The notes under the pieces: model-generated
Told to the model about the DNA's origin: nothing
The model's database searches: none
What the model saw: the letters and a program-made list of their open reading frames with translations, nothing else
NCBI GenBank assembly: GCA_036186865.1
Contig: AP025056.1
Coordinates: 26,393,346-26,457,345 of the forward strand
DNA: 64,000 bases
Source of the DNA: Eustoma russellianum
Lineage: Eukaryota > Streptophyta > Magnoliopsida > Gentianales > Gentianaceae
Direction of reading: 5' to 3'
Part shown: positions 23,713-35,625 of the stretch, piece after piece
Numbering within the stretch: the stretch's first letter is position 1
Layout of the letters: each line of letters opens with the position of its first letter
Made by a program: the position numbers and the translations under genes

Positions 23713-26446
23713 TGTTGGACCGTGCACCTGCAATAAACACCACTAGAGGAGGGTGAATAGTGGTTAGCGGAAATTACACTACAACCCTTTGTTAAAATCC
23801 CCTTTGAAAACAGAATCTGAGACCACCTCAGATTCAGAACCCATTTTTAAAAATTCACAAATAATTGTACACAACTCCAAAAATTATGAAACTTTTCAGA
23901 ATTAAACTTCAATGAGTTAACAAGACTATGTCCAAAAATCAGACAAAAATAAGATCGTTGGCCCTTCAAACAAATAAAAATATTCAGATGGTCAATCTGG
24001 ACAGAATTGGACAGATTGTTACTGATTTTGCAAATAGTTTTTATCTTTGAATACTCAACCATAAAGGTTCATCTTTATATCAAAACACTCCTTAGGATGT
24101 GTAGATGAAGTTTCCAAAAGGCCCTGACATTAAACAATTCTTAAAAAATACAGAATTTAAGTTTTCTCAAAACCGGTCGGATTGCAGCCAGATTGGAGCA
24201 GTTATCTTGCAAAGACTTAAAGACTAACTTTTCCTTGCTCAAATCAAGTGATTCTTGTTGAAAATGAAAGATAACAGTCTGAAGTATAACTCCACCAAAA
24301 ATCACAAATTTTGAAAATGTTTAGCTATTTTTTCAAATTATGAGAAATTGTGTGAAAGCTGCAGTAAAAAACGAGCAGAAAACAGAAACAACGAAACAAG
24401 AGAAGAACACCAAGAATTTATCCTGGTTCGGTCAATGTGACCTACTCCGGTCCCAAGGAACACCTGTCCTTGGATTTCACTATGAAATGAACACCTTACA
24501 ACAAGAGTCAAGCTTGATCCTTGGGTTATACACCAACCCTACTCAAGACTTGGATAATCACCTTCTAAACAATACTTAGTTGCAACTCCTCTAACACCTA
24601 TTGATGTAGCCTTATAAAGATGGCTAATCAATCTTACAAATGAAGCTCAAGAGACTTGTAGCTCACCACAATACAACAAGAACACCTTTGCTACAATGAA
24701 TAAAACAATAACAACAAGAAGATGAAGATGAAAGCTAGACAATTTAACAAATGCTTGTGAGCTTCAAGTGTGTTTCATCTTCTTCACCGTTGCCTCTATT
24801 TATAGTGTGATTTGAGCCTTGAAGATAAGAATGTACATATGTCACCATCTTCATCATCAATTCCAAATGTCTTCTCATCATTGGTTGGCCTTGTACACTT
24901 GGCAAAATAAAACAACATGGTTGGTCCACCTTGGATGTCACCTTGGCCGAAAATTTAACACCTTGGAATGTCTTAAAATTATCTTGAAAATGTGAAGATA
25001 ATATCACCACAACAACTCCATCATCTTCTCAATTTTTTGGCAAGATAATTGGCATGTGAGCTTGACCACTTTAAACTTCAAAATTCAGCTCCAAAAACAA
25101 TAGTAGCCGTTGGCTACTTGCCATTTTTCAAAAAAACAATATTTTGATTTTCTTTAATGAAATAAGAAAGGATAATACCACCAAATTATCTCCAACTTCA
25201 AGCACAATAATAGGACATGTGAAGTCTTCATTTGACTCCAAAAATCTACTGAAAATACCCAAGAATTATCATATAGCCGTTGGCTATATTTGAAATTTCT
25301 AAGTTGGCAATTTTGCCAACCAGCTCCTTTTTGGTTGGTCCATTTGTCTCCAACTCATAAAATGAACTCCACATCATATCCACCAGCATATTCACATTTT
25401 TGAACATATATATATGTGTAGCAACTCAAATGTTTGAAGAAGAAATAAATAGATAACAATTGACAAGATTATGTGAACGTGTAACACCGGAATTCTCCAA
25501 TATTTTTTCTTATATGTTGAGATCATTTCCACACCTTTGACACCTTTAATATCTCTGAATAATGATGATAAATGTTCTCTTATAACATATATAAGAGGGT
25601 CTTCAAGAAAAAATGGAATGTGACATCTCAAATCGTCACATATCCAGCTATAGTCAATAATATCATTGGTTGAGAAAATAAGATATAAGATCACCATATT
25701 ATCTTCAAAATAATAATAACAGAGCTCCAAAATGAAGATAATAATATGCTCAAGAGATTCCTTGAGTGAAAATACCATAAATGCCCTCGGGGATAAAATG
25801 ACCAAAATACCCCTGGTGTGAGAAAACTCCAGAAATGTCCCAGATGGTCATAAATACTCATGATATCATCTTTGTCATGATAAATAGGATGATAATACAT
25901 CCTTGAAATATTTTCATCATGTGATGTTCCTACAAAACTCAAAATACCAATTTTGCCCTTTTTGGTAAGTTATAGAAACTTCCAAGGCACGTTAGTCACA
26001 AGACAATAATAATCACCAAAAACACATAAGAATCACATAATGAGCATGTATAAATCATATACAAATGAAAACAATCATTTTAACACATTTTAGAGAATTA
26101 TTTCTAAAAACCCTAGACATCGATCGATCGAAGTGCCTCAGCTTCAGAGATCGATGTCTCACAGAAAGTTTCAGAGTTTGCCTCTGACCTACATTGATCG
26201 ATCGAAGTGTCTCAGGTTTAGAGATCCATGTCTCACAGAAAGGTCTTGAACTTTTCTGCCTTGCATAGATCGATCGATGTGAGAGATCTAGTACATAGAT
26301 CGATCGATGTGCAACAACCTGAGAGATCGATGTCAACTTTTTCAACTTTTCAACTTTTAATAATATATAACACCATGTGTGACATTTTTAAGTATTCACC
26401 ACTTAAAATCATGACTTTGAAAATTATCCAAACATATTTCTCAACA
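23713..26446 (-). repeat. Element A 5' LTR
   Basis: TGTTGGACCGTGCACC…TTTCTCAACA, 2734 bp. It is paired with the copy at 15197-17934 and a few percent different. The right edge is followed by GTTTA, the target duplication. Confidence 0.93.
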
Positions 26447-26451
26447 GTTTA

Positions 26452-26498
26452 CGGTATTGGAATCATTACGACATAACAGAAATTGTCGGGCCGTAACA
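26452..26498 (-). repeat. Element D 3' LTR, terminal 47 bp beyond copia A
   Basis: CGGTATTGGAATCATTACG…GGGCCGTAACA matches the end of the other D LTR at 34769-34815. On the minus strand the next internal bases read AAGGGGGAGATAA, the polypurine tract of element D. Confidence 0.9.
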
Positions 26499-26519
26499 TT
26501 ATCTCCCCCTTATAAAAAG

Positions 26520-27382
26520 TTTCGTCCTCGAAACTTACGTACCTCATACGAAAAGTTGTGGATATTGCTTCTACATCTGCTGCTCCAGCTCCCATGTTGC
26601 TTTTCGTTCTGTATGATTACTCCATTATACTTTTACGAACGGAATCATCTGTCTCCTCAATACCTGCTCTTTACGGTCCACAATCCGCACTAGAACCTCC
26701 TCATACGTAGCTTCATTTTTAATCGTCACGGGCTGCTGCTCTAGTATATGAGTCAGATCGTGTACATAACGCTGCAACTGAGATACGTGAAACACATTAT
26801 GTACTTAGGATAATGAAGGAGGTAGGGCCAACCGATACGCAATACCTCCAACTCTCTCTAGAATCTCATAAGGGCCAATAAATCGAGGACTCAATTTTCC
26901 CTTAATCCCAAATCTCATCTCGCCCTTGATTGGTGAAACCCGCAAATATACTTTCTCGCTCACTTTAAACTCAATCGGCCGTCTCTTTTTTGTCCACCCA
27001 GCTTTTGCTAAGGTCTTGAGCAGCCTTCAATCTGTCACGTATTACTTTGATCTTTTCCAAAGTCTGCTCTATTAGTTCCGGGCCCATAATAGCTCTCTCG
27101 CCAACCTCGTCCCAATACAATAAAGATCGATACTTACGTCCATACAGTTCCTCGAATGGTGCCATTATCCCAGCTACCCTTGAAATCCAAAGTGCAAGCA
27201 CGTAACATATCTTCCAACGTCTGTATCGTACACTCTGACTGTCAATCGGTCTGCGGGTGAAATACGTTACTCATCTGGAGCTCGGTACCTATAGCATGCT
27301 GATAAGCTCTCTAGAATCACGAAGTAAAATGTGGGTCTCTATCGCACACGATGCTGACAGGTGTCCCATGCAAACCGACTAT
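26520..27382 (-). pseudogene. Element D integrase end and chromodomain, broken
   Basis: On the minus strand, from high to low coordinates: SIVCDRDPHFTS with a stop, HPQTD, stop, QSECTIQTLEDML (the last two acidic integrase residues), GTMAPFEELYGRKYRS, and the C-terminal module FIGPYEILERVGGIAYRL with HVSQLQRYV. Near 26700-26545 a chromodomain follows: VRIVDRKEQVLRR, PFVKV, stop, WSNHTERKATWELEQQM. The chromodomain would steer integration to marked chromatin and defines a chromovirus. Several stops and a frameshift near 27200 inactivate it. Confidence 0.85.
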
Positions 27383-28408
27383 CTAATTCATATACATACT
27401 CACTAGCTTTTCTATAGACGTCTGAATCGACATGGGTAGGAAATGTACCGATTTAGTGAGTCGATCCATGATTACCCAAATCGTATCATAACCGTTGCGA
27501 GTCTTAGGAAGTCCGATAACAAAGTCCATCGTGATATAGTCCCATTTCCATTCCGGAATCTCCAATGGTTGTAACAGTTCTGCCGATCTCTGATGTTCCG
27601 CTTTAACTTGTTGACAAGTATGACATCTCTTCACAAACTCCGAAATCTGACGCTTCATACCGTTCCACCAGTAGTTTCTTTTAAGATCCTGATACACCTT
27701 AGTGGCTCCTGGATGGATAGGTAACCGTGGGCTGTGAGCCTCAGTCATGATCTCTCTTTTAATTTCATCAATGTTCGGTACACACAATCTCCTATTGAAC
27801 CAAAGACTGCCATCAGTATGCAGCTGGAAATCCTTCACCGGTTGTCCTTTAAACTGCTCGACAATGTTCATCACTTCGTAATCATTCTTCTGCGCTTCTT
27901 TAATTCTGTCAATCAAGGTAGGAATGATCATCAACTTAGCCAGAATATTCAATGTCGAATCAACTATATCCAATCCAAACTCGGCTATCTCCCTCTTGAG
28001 AGGCGTCTGGCTTGACTTCTTACTGAGTGCATCCGTCACTGTATTTGCCTTACCCGGATGATAATGGATCGCGAGGTCATAATCATTCATTAACTCTAGC
28101 CATCTCCGTTGTCTCATGTTCAGCTCCTTCTGAGTAAAGAGATACTTTAAACTCTTGTGATCCGTGTAAATCTTGCATCTCTCGCCGTATAAATAATACC
28201 TCCAAATCTTTAGTGCAAAGACAATTGTTGCTAGCTTCAGGTCATAGGTGGGGTAATTCTGCTCGTAGGGCTTTAACTGTCTCGATACATAAGCAATTAC
28301 ATGTTCTTTCTGCATCAACACACAATCTAATCCATTCTTAGAAGCATCACTATAAACCACGCATTCCTCTCCGGATGTTGGTTGTTCTAATACCAGCACA
28401 GATGTCAA
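27383..28408 (-). pseudogene. Element D RNase H and integrase front part
   Basis: The longest open piece of gypsy D, 341 codons. RNase H of the Ty3 type is seen as VVYSDASKNGLDCVLMQ, AYVSRQLKPYEQNYPTYDLK and YTDHKSLKYLF. The integrase zinc module follows (HPGATKVYQDLKRNYWW … CHTCQQVKAEH), with the first catalytic Asp in WDYITMDFVIGLPK. A stop at 27383 separates it from the rest of integrase. The piece is part of a dead polyprotein. Confidence 0.88.
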
Positions 28409-28439
28409 TTTCTTCTTAAGCTCAGCGAAGCTCTACTCG

Positions 28440-29570
28440 CATTCAGTAGTCCAATCATATCGCGTCTTCTTCTGTCAGTCGAGTAAGTGAAACTGCAATC
28501 TGTGAGAGTCCTTCAACAAACTTCCGATAATAACCTGCAAGTCCCAAGAAACTTCTGACCTCTGTCATACTTGTATGTCTTGACCACTCTGTAATAGCCT
28601 CAATCTTCTTTGGATCTATTGAGATACTATCCTTGGACACAACATGACCCAGAAATGCAACGCTGTGTAGCCAAAACTCGCACTTACTGAACTTAGTATA
28701 TAGCTGCTTCTCTCTCAGTATATTTAGCGTTACTCTCAAATGTTCCACACGGGTCTCCTCATCGGTGAATATATCAGAATATCACTGATGAAAACATCCA
28801 CAAACTTATCCAACGGATCTCAAAATATTGTGTTCATCAGGTCCATGAATGTTGCGGGAGCGTTGGTCAATCCAAATGGCATTACAAAAAACTCATACTG
28901 TCTATATCTTGTACGAAAAACGGTCTTAGCAATATCCTCCGACTTAATCTTCAATTGATGATAACCAGAGCAAAGATCAATTTTGCTGAACATCTTAGCA
29001 CCCTATACGAAAAGTTATGATGCTATTTATAAATACAGTTATATGTTTATTATTTAAGTATTTAAGTTACTTACTCTCAATTGATAGAACAAACTGTCGA
29101 TCTTAGGAAGTGGTATCGATTTTTGATAGTGGTCTTATTCAGCTCTTGGTAATCGATGCAAAGTCTCATGCTGCCATCTTTCTTCTGAACGAACAATACT
29201 GGGGCTCCCAAAGGTGATACACTAGGTCGTATAAATCTCTTATCTATCAGTTCCTGCAACTGTGCTATCAATTCCTTCAATTCTGCTGAGGCCATTCTAT
29301 AGGGCGCCTTATCGGTTCAGCTCCTGGAACGACATTAATCTCAAACTCAATCTCCCTGTCCGGAGGTAAGCCTGGCATATCGTTTGGAAAGACATCTGTG
29401 AACTCCTTGACTATCGGAATACTGTCAATTGATGGTATCTCTGAATCTTCACTGAGAGCATACACGAGAAATCCTTTGCTACCTTTCTTTAGTGATTGGA
29501 ACGCCTGTGCCGCTATCAGATAAATATTCTTCAGTGTCTTCTTCAACTTAGAGTTTCCCTGATAGATCAC
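28440..29570 (-). pseudogene. Element D reverse transcriptase, broken, with an intron-like segment
   Basis: Order on the minus strand: LPPDREIEFEINVVPGAEPI, a 1-bp frameshift near 29310, ELIDKRFIRPSVSPLGAPVLFVQKK (in parts), DGSMRLCIDYQELNK, then GAKMFSKIDLCSGYHQLK, MPFGLTNAPATF, and a decayed active site FVDVFISDILIYS near 28790. The connection domain ends at EVRSFLGLAGYYRKFVEGLS (28500-28560). Between QLR and GAK of the conserved DQLxGA block lies a 72-nt segment, 29003-29074, with GT-AG ends that interrupts the motif. Multiple stops inactivate the gene. Confidence 0.87.
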
Positions 29571-29576
29571 TTCTTC

Positions 29577-29879
29577 TCACGTCCGATCCTTAATCACCAC
29601 ACGCTTACCGCGATAGTCGATGTAGGCATGGTGCTTGAATAGCCAATCCATACCTAGGATAATGTCAAAGTCCCCAATCTGTATGGGAATTAGGGTTGTC
29701 TCGAACTTATGTTCTTCCATCTCGATCTCGAAATCCTTATATGTATGATGCGAAATGATCACCTGATCACCAGCTGCTTGAATGCGATAAGGCGTATCCA
29801 ACCATATCGCACAGCTGCTAAGGTTCTTAGCGAACCTTTTAGATACAAAGGTGTGGCTTGCGCCACTATCAAACAACAC
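29577..29879 (-). pseudogene. Element D protease domain
   Basis: MLFDSGASHTFVSKRFAKN contains the retropepsin DSGA active site. LGMDWLFKHHAYIDYRGK further on is the typical Ty3 flap/end region. The frame ends at 29577 in a TGA where related elements have Trp (DRT, stop, EEVIYQG). Confidence 0.88.
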
Positions 29880-29979
29880 ATTGGTAGGTATGTTGTTTGC
29901 TAATATAACATCTGAGGCAATTTATAATTAAAATATGCAATCCTTAAGCAAGCATAAAAATATCACATAATTTACAAAA

Positions 29980-31130
29980 TGAAATATACCTGTCACAATG
30001 TCCGGGGCGTCCAGAACCTATTCGTCTGTCACCACATGTACTCTAGCATTGGCCCGTGGGCCATCTCTCTGCTGAGGTGTAGCTCTCTAGGGTCCCTTCT
30101 GAGGCTCAGGGCAGTTTCTGATCCAGTGGCCAGTCTTGCCACAATTGAAACAAGCTTCAATCTTCCATAAACAAGCTCCCCTATGCTGTCACTGGCAAGT
30201 GGGACATTTAGGAATTGCAGCTGCCTGTGGGAGATGTTGCGCTGTTGTTGCTAAACAATCTATTGGTGTGCACGTCCCCATCTCTTCTAGCAGTCTTAGA
30301 CCATTTACCTGACTGGTCATCTCCAAATTCTTGGGCCTCTTGCCTAGGGTGTCAGCATCATGTCTGATAATGTCCCTCTCTACCCTTTAGCATGCATCCA
30401 GCAACTCGGCAAAGTCTCTCGGGTTGGCATTCACAATCCAAGTGCGAATGCTGGGTTCAGTACCCTCTCAAACTTAATCATTTTAAGTTGTTCATCTCTC
30501 ACGATCGCTGGAACATATCTTTCCAAAGCAGTAAATCGGTTGGCATAATCTGCCACTGTCATACCAGGCGTCTGAATCAAGGACTCGAACATCTGTATCT
30601 TCTGCAAAGTGACCGATGGTGGAATGCAGAACTTACGGAACTCTCTTAGGAATTACTCCCAAGTAACTAGAGCTAGCAAATGCTGCAAATTAATAGTCCA
30701 CCAGTGATCTGCCTCACTAGTCAGAAAAGGCTTAATAACCTGGGATTTCATCTCATCCGGTACCTGAATCAGATCAAAGTTATTATGTACCTCCTTTAGC
30801 CATTTCTCGGTTATGTCTGGATCAGATCCACCCTCAAAATTAGGTATTCAGGCCTTCTTCAGCTCTCCATAGAAGAAACAAGTACCATATTGTGGTGGAG
30901 GTGGCGGCGGGGGTGCCACATGATTTTGGTGACCGTTATTCCTTATGACTTGTCCTATCTGTACCAAGTCCTGCAGAACAACCTGTTGAAAATCTCCTTG
31001 ATACTGCTGATGCAGAGGTGGGGTGCTGGCTCAATGTAAAGTGGAACCGGCTCTGCCTGAGAGGTATCTGTGGCGGTGGAGGAGGAGAGGGAAACTGTGT
31101 CGGTCTGTCAGTTTGCGGTCTATCTCTAGA
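29980..31130 (-). pseudogene. Element D gag, heavily decayed
   Basis: Lies between the 5' LTR/primer site and the protease on the minus strand. A zinc knuckle, CFNCGKTGHWIRNCPEP, reads at about 30110-30155 with a second Cys pair (CPTC) just before it. The rest is fragmentary with many stops. The Gly/Pro-rich start (complement of GGTGGAGGTGGCGGCGGGGG near 30895-30915) is common in chromovirus Gag. Confidence 0.7.
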
Positions 31131-31411
31131 TATGAAGACATCCTATCGAAAGCAGTATTATCAGCAATAAATTACATGTCATAATTTAATTTGTTTACAT
31201 ACTTAATTTAGAATTTCTAAAATTAGGTTTTTAATTGTGCACTTAACAATTCAAATAAAATTTAGAATTTTATTCGGCCATCCCTAACCGTTCTAAGGAT
31301 CCTAATCTAAGGATATCGGTCTTGGTCTAAGATCATAACATAAGTTCTAAGATCATCACTTAAATTCTAAATGTTTACTTTACTGTTTCCGTTGTGGATC
31401 TAGAGCCCTTT

Positions 31412-31423
31412 GCTCTGATACCA
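31412..31423 (-). other. Element D primer binding site
   Basis: GCTCTGATACCA on the + strand is the complement of TGGTATCAGAGC (initiator tRNA-Met), two bases from the LTR edge at 31426. Confidence 0.9.
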
Positions 31424-31425
31424 AC

Positions 31426-34400
31426 TGCAACACCCCACCTGAAACTAGGGGTTTGGCATGATGCACCTGCTTTACTCTACTACATATAGTACAATACGTC
31501 GATAACATACATGTGCATGTCGACATGAATCGTAAATGGATATAGTGCAAGCAAAATAAAGATAAACTTATGACATGCATAATAATACAAATCGTCAAGG
31601 TGCGTACAAATCACGAAGTACAATGTCTCAAGATAGTCTCAATACATCACAATAAAATAAAGCTCAACACATCAAATACATAGCTCCGACCTACATTCCA
31701 GCTCACGGGTACTCTAGTCGGGGTTCTTCCTCAATGAACAAGGCGTCAGGGTCCCTGTCCTATGTAATGTGATAAGGCAAGTATGAGCGATAGCCAACTT
31801 TTAATCGCTCAGCAAATAATCCTACTAGATACAACATATGGATCATACATGGAGAGATGGGGTGACAAAGTATAATATCCATGTATGACGAATGTATTAA
31901 ACACATCTCCATTTTAACAAGTAAAATGTTATAACATACATATGAATTTACATCATGTAAAACAAGGAGAATTAATCAATGTAACATATCAACATCTGGT
32001 TGTACCTGGTCCGTAACATCATATTGTGTCCATACTTAACTCCTAACTCATAACTCATACAAAGATCAATGATATCATAACTTAAGGATCTTTTGAAGGT
32101 AACATATAGTAGCATGATCATGACATGATGCATAAAACATGACTTTTCATAACATGATTTTCATAATTTGACTTTTCATAAACATAACATGATTTTCATA
32201 ACTTGCATAACGTGACATTTTCATGACATGAAGACAAAACATTTTCATCATTGGCTATAGCACTTTTCATAAGAATAATAACGCACGACATACCAAATTA
32301 TTTCATATATAGTACATGTACGACATAGACATCATGAACTTATGTACGTATGCTAATGGTGACGCATTATAGCTGAGCTCCTGTGTCTCAGATCCAGTGT
32401 TACACTCAGCCATAACGTAAAGATGGGCCCCTGACACCTACCACTCCGGTCCTGATGTCAGGACAGCGCTACAACATAACATAACATAACATGATTATAA
32501 CATAACATAACATGTGTCATTGAATCATCCATCTTGTGTTTATCATTCATATGCTTATAAACTTATGAAGCATGCGATGCGACAACACAACTTTTCAAAC
32601 TTTATTGTCGTGCAATATGAGACTCGATCATATGAGGGTAATTTGGACATGCTACAACCAAGCATCAAACATTACTTACATATTTATATTCTACATATCA
32701 TAACTTAAAGGAAATACAACTTTTATACCCAAATGATGACCATTTGGCCATGACATATAAAACAGCCCATTTTTCATCCAACACCACTTTCTTAATTTGT
32801 ATTCTCCATATACAATTCATATTTCACCCCTTAAGTAATTAGAACGCTTAATTCCTAACTCCTTAAATTGTCACATACAAATACTTACCTTATACCATAC
32901 TTTATGCATTACTACACCTTATGCATATAACTGGACATAACATGGAACTTAAGTCATTTTAATGCATCAATAGCCTTAAGGCGAATATATAATTCATATA
33001 CATATACTTTTTCATGGTAATACGTGTATATGTACACATATATATAATTTATATAAAGTGATTTATATTCTTAATGCATTAAGGGACGTGTATATATATG
33101 TATGACTATATCCATATATACTTCTTTAATATGTCACATTTCATTTTATTGCATTAGCACTATATGGCCAAAAGTTTGGCCACTCATTATACCCATTTAT
33201 ACCTCATTTTCTTCTTTTTTATATATATGTTATATGTTGTATGTTTTCATAATGAACATATACATATTGTCTTCCTTCCTTTAACTTAATCCTTAGATTA
33301 TGACATTAAGGAAACACATAAACATAAACATATTAGAAATCATAAAAAGTGTACTTTTGAGTCATAATCAACACACATCTTGAAGATGGAGATGATGAAG
33401 CTCAAGTGAAGTACTCTTAAAGACCACTTGGCCGTGTTACACATATATGTATACATGAAGATAATGATCATCAAACAACCATTGAGACCATGTATGTAAG
33501 TCATGCTTATGATGCATACATAAACATGTTAAAGACATAGTATTAAAACATATGAAAACTAAAAACATATAGAAAATGCATACTTGATGATCATCTCTAT
33601 AAAAATACATAAGCCAACAAACCAAAGTTGTAATCTTTGTACACTTTCTTAACTTCGCATACGCCTTCACTTCTTTTCTTATTTTCTTCATATACCTTCT
33701 ATAAATCTTCTTTTATTTTGTTTTTACATAAAGTTTATGTATTTTTAGGGGTATGACCGAAATGTACCTTATGCATAAATATATGTATATCACTTGGAGA
33801 CATAGATTTTCCATGTTCTTATGCTAATAACTTGAACATAGTACATGACGATCAAATTTTCATATGGACATAAACACTTAGTCTTTGTAAATCCATGACG
33901 GATCTAGGAAGAGTACTTGTCTTGGTTTACTTTTCTTACACTTGAGATGGTGATTCCTTCACTTGGTTTGGAAGAAAACTCTTCCTTCCTTCCTATATAG
34001 GCACGGTTTTGGAGTCCACAAAAGAGGGTTAATGAGAAACTTATGAATCTAATTAAATGGAGGAATTTAACTTAAGCTTCATGAAGTTCTTACCTTGGTT
34101 TTCTTGATTCTAAACCCTACACCTTTCTTGAGTCACAATTGGATGATAGAGGGTTTTTAAGGCTTGAGTTTGAGATGTGTTTGTGAGATGAAGAATGAAG
34201 AAAATATCTCTTTGTTTATGATTCAACTTTCGGCTATTGTGGAGAGGGAAAGGGTGTTTGGAGTCTTGGATTTTTTTCTTGGAGGAGAGATGATAGTTTG
34301 TTGAAGGTTAAAATGATGAAATGTGGAGGTGTTGAAGAAAGAGGGAAACCCTCTTCTCTTAATAGGGTGGGCGGCCATAAGGGTGGGGGAATGGGTTCAG

Positions 34401-34815
34401 AGACAAGTTATGACAAGCATGGGTTGGAGAGATGAGGTTTATGACAATATTCCAAGCATGCATTATTTTATGCAAAAATCCCAAGCATGCTTACGACAAG
34501 TTGTCTCCACTTCTCTTTTTCCTTTTTTTCCTTTTTCTTTCCTTTTTCATTCATGTGTGTATTTTGTTTTCTTTTATTTAAGTTGTACAAAATTATTGTG
34601 TCATGTATTTATTTTTTATTTAATTTATCCTAATATCTTAAGTTGTTACTAACTAGTTTTATTTAATTAAGTTTTATCGTGTAATCACAAACCTTTTTTT
34701 ATCTATTTGCTAATGTATTGATATACAAGAAAAGTTTTATGAATCGTATACCTACATAATTATGTTTACGGTATTGGAATCGTTACGACATAACATAAAT
34801 TACCAGGTCGTAACA
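31426..34815 (-). repeat. Element D 5' LTR
   Basis: TGCAACACCCCACC…CAGGTCGTAACA, 3390 bp, followed by the target duplication TTAGA at 34816-34820. It is intact and can be used to reconstruct the interrupted 3' LTR. The short frames inside (31380, 32514, 33437, 34323) have counterparts in the other LTR and are not genes. Confidence 0.92.
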
Positions 34816-34820
34816 TTAGA

Positions 34821-35620
34821 TCCTTTCAAAGTAGAAGGCAACACCGAAGTTTTATTGGTGTCCAGGTCATGGCTGCTATCCTTGTTAGTGAAGGATTCAG
34901 GGGGCTGGCCGGTTGCTAGGGCTTCAGGGGTCAACTGCTGCTCCCGGTGGGGCCTCATGGTACACGACTCTGTGAGCATGAATCCAGGCTTAATTAGAGC
35001 TCTAAGGGACCGGGTTCACCGTGGTTCTACTTAATCCTACGTTGGTTTTGCGGCTGCTTGCCTCCAAGTTCTTACACGGACGGAGATTTTGTGACCACGT
35101 TGACAGGTTCAACATGAGTGGCCTCTTCCTCAGCAAAACTTTTGTGGAGAATCCTTGCCTGTCTTAGCAAACTTGATTGAAAGGCAGAAAGGAGCTCAGC
35201 AAATCAACAGAAAAGGGAGAAAAATTGTACCCAGGTCCAGCAAAGCATCTGCATCTCTCAAATCTTGTAGCTCCCCAGCTCTTCTCATTCTTGGCGATAG
35301 GTGCTCCGAGACTGTGAAGTCTATGATGCATGGTTTGGTCACAGTTGCGATGGCCAATCGAGTGACTGCCGCATCTTGTTGAGCAGCGGGAGCCGACTAG
35401 TTCACCTTCCTCTTTGCACTCAGCTGGGTGATTCTGTTGCTGGACATAGTTTCTACAAAACGTGAATAGATACATTAGTATACACAGATAGGGAAGAAAG
35501 TGTAATAAAAGGAAACAGTTCAAGCACCCACCCCTCGACAACTTCCAAGTCATCCTCGATCAGTACTCAAAAACTTGACCCAATGACTAAATGGCCCAGA
35601 GTAGCCCTTTCTAGGGCCTC
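34821..35620 (-). pseudogene. Transposon-type gene, middle piece
   Basis: Minus-strand text between elements D and C. A probable intron end TTTTGTAG near 35452 leads into an exon (TMSSNRITQLSAKRK). The piece ends in an open stretch (QLTPEALATGQPPES … NKTSVLPSTLKGS) at 34816-34930. That last frame continues directly into KVLADKMLDKAV at 11869 when element D and one TTAGA are ignored, which ties this piece to the 3' piece. Stops occur in the middle (for example …VTKSPSV, stop, ELGGKQ). Confidence 0.5.
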
Positions 35621-35625
35621 CTAGT

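Larger units (their letters stand above)
15197..26446 (-). mobile_element. Element A: Sirevirus-type Ty1/copia retrotransposon, degenerate
   Basis: A full-length 11.25-kb copia element lying on the minus strand inside the 3' LTR of gypsy D. Both termini are TGTTGG…CAACA. The target duplication GTTTA is at 15192-15196 and 26447-26451. LTRs are at 15197-17934 and 23713-26446. The primer site matches initiator tRNA-Met. Gag with a CCHC knuckle and pol in the order protease, integrase, reverse transcriptase, RNase H places it in Ty1/copia. The RT sequence, size and several purine tracts next to the 3' LTR fit the SIRE/Maximus (Sirevirus) lineage. At least seven conserved Trp codons are stops. Confidence 0.93.
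11875..34815 (-). mobile_element. Element D: Ty3/gypsy chromovirus (Del/Tekay type), with copia A nested in its 3' LTR
   Basis: A complete but dead LTR retrotransposon on the minus strand. Its 5' LTR is at 31426-34815 and its 3' LTR at 11875-15196 plus 26452-26498. A perfect TTAGA duplication lies at 11870-11874 and 34816-34820. The order gag, protease (DSGA), reverse transcriptase, RNase H, integrase, chromodomain identifies a chromovirus. Removing the nested copia leaves about 11.7 kb, normal for the clade. Its two LTRs differ by roughly 6 percent or more in the parts I compared (12121-12225 versus 31673-31777), so it is clearly older than copia A inside it. Every coding block has stops or frameshifts. 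Confidence 0.92.
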
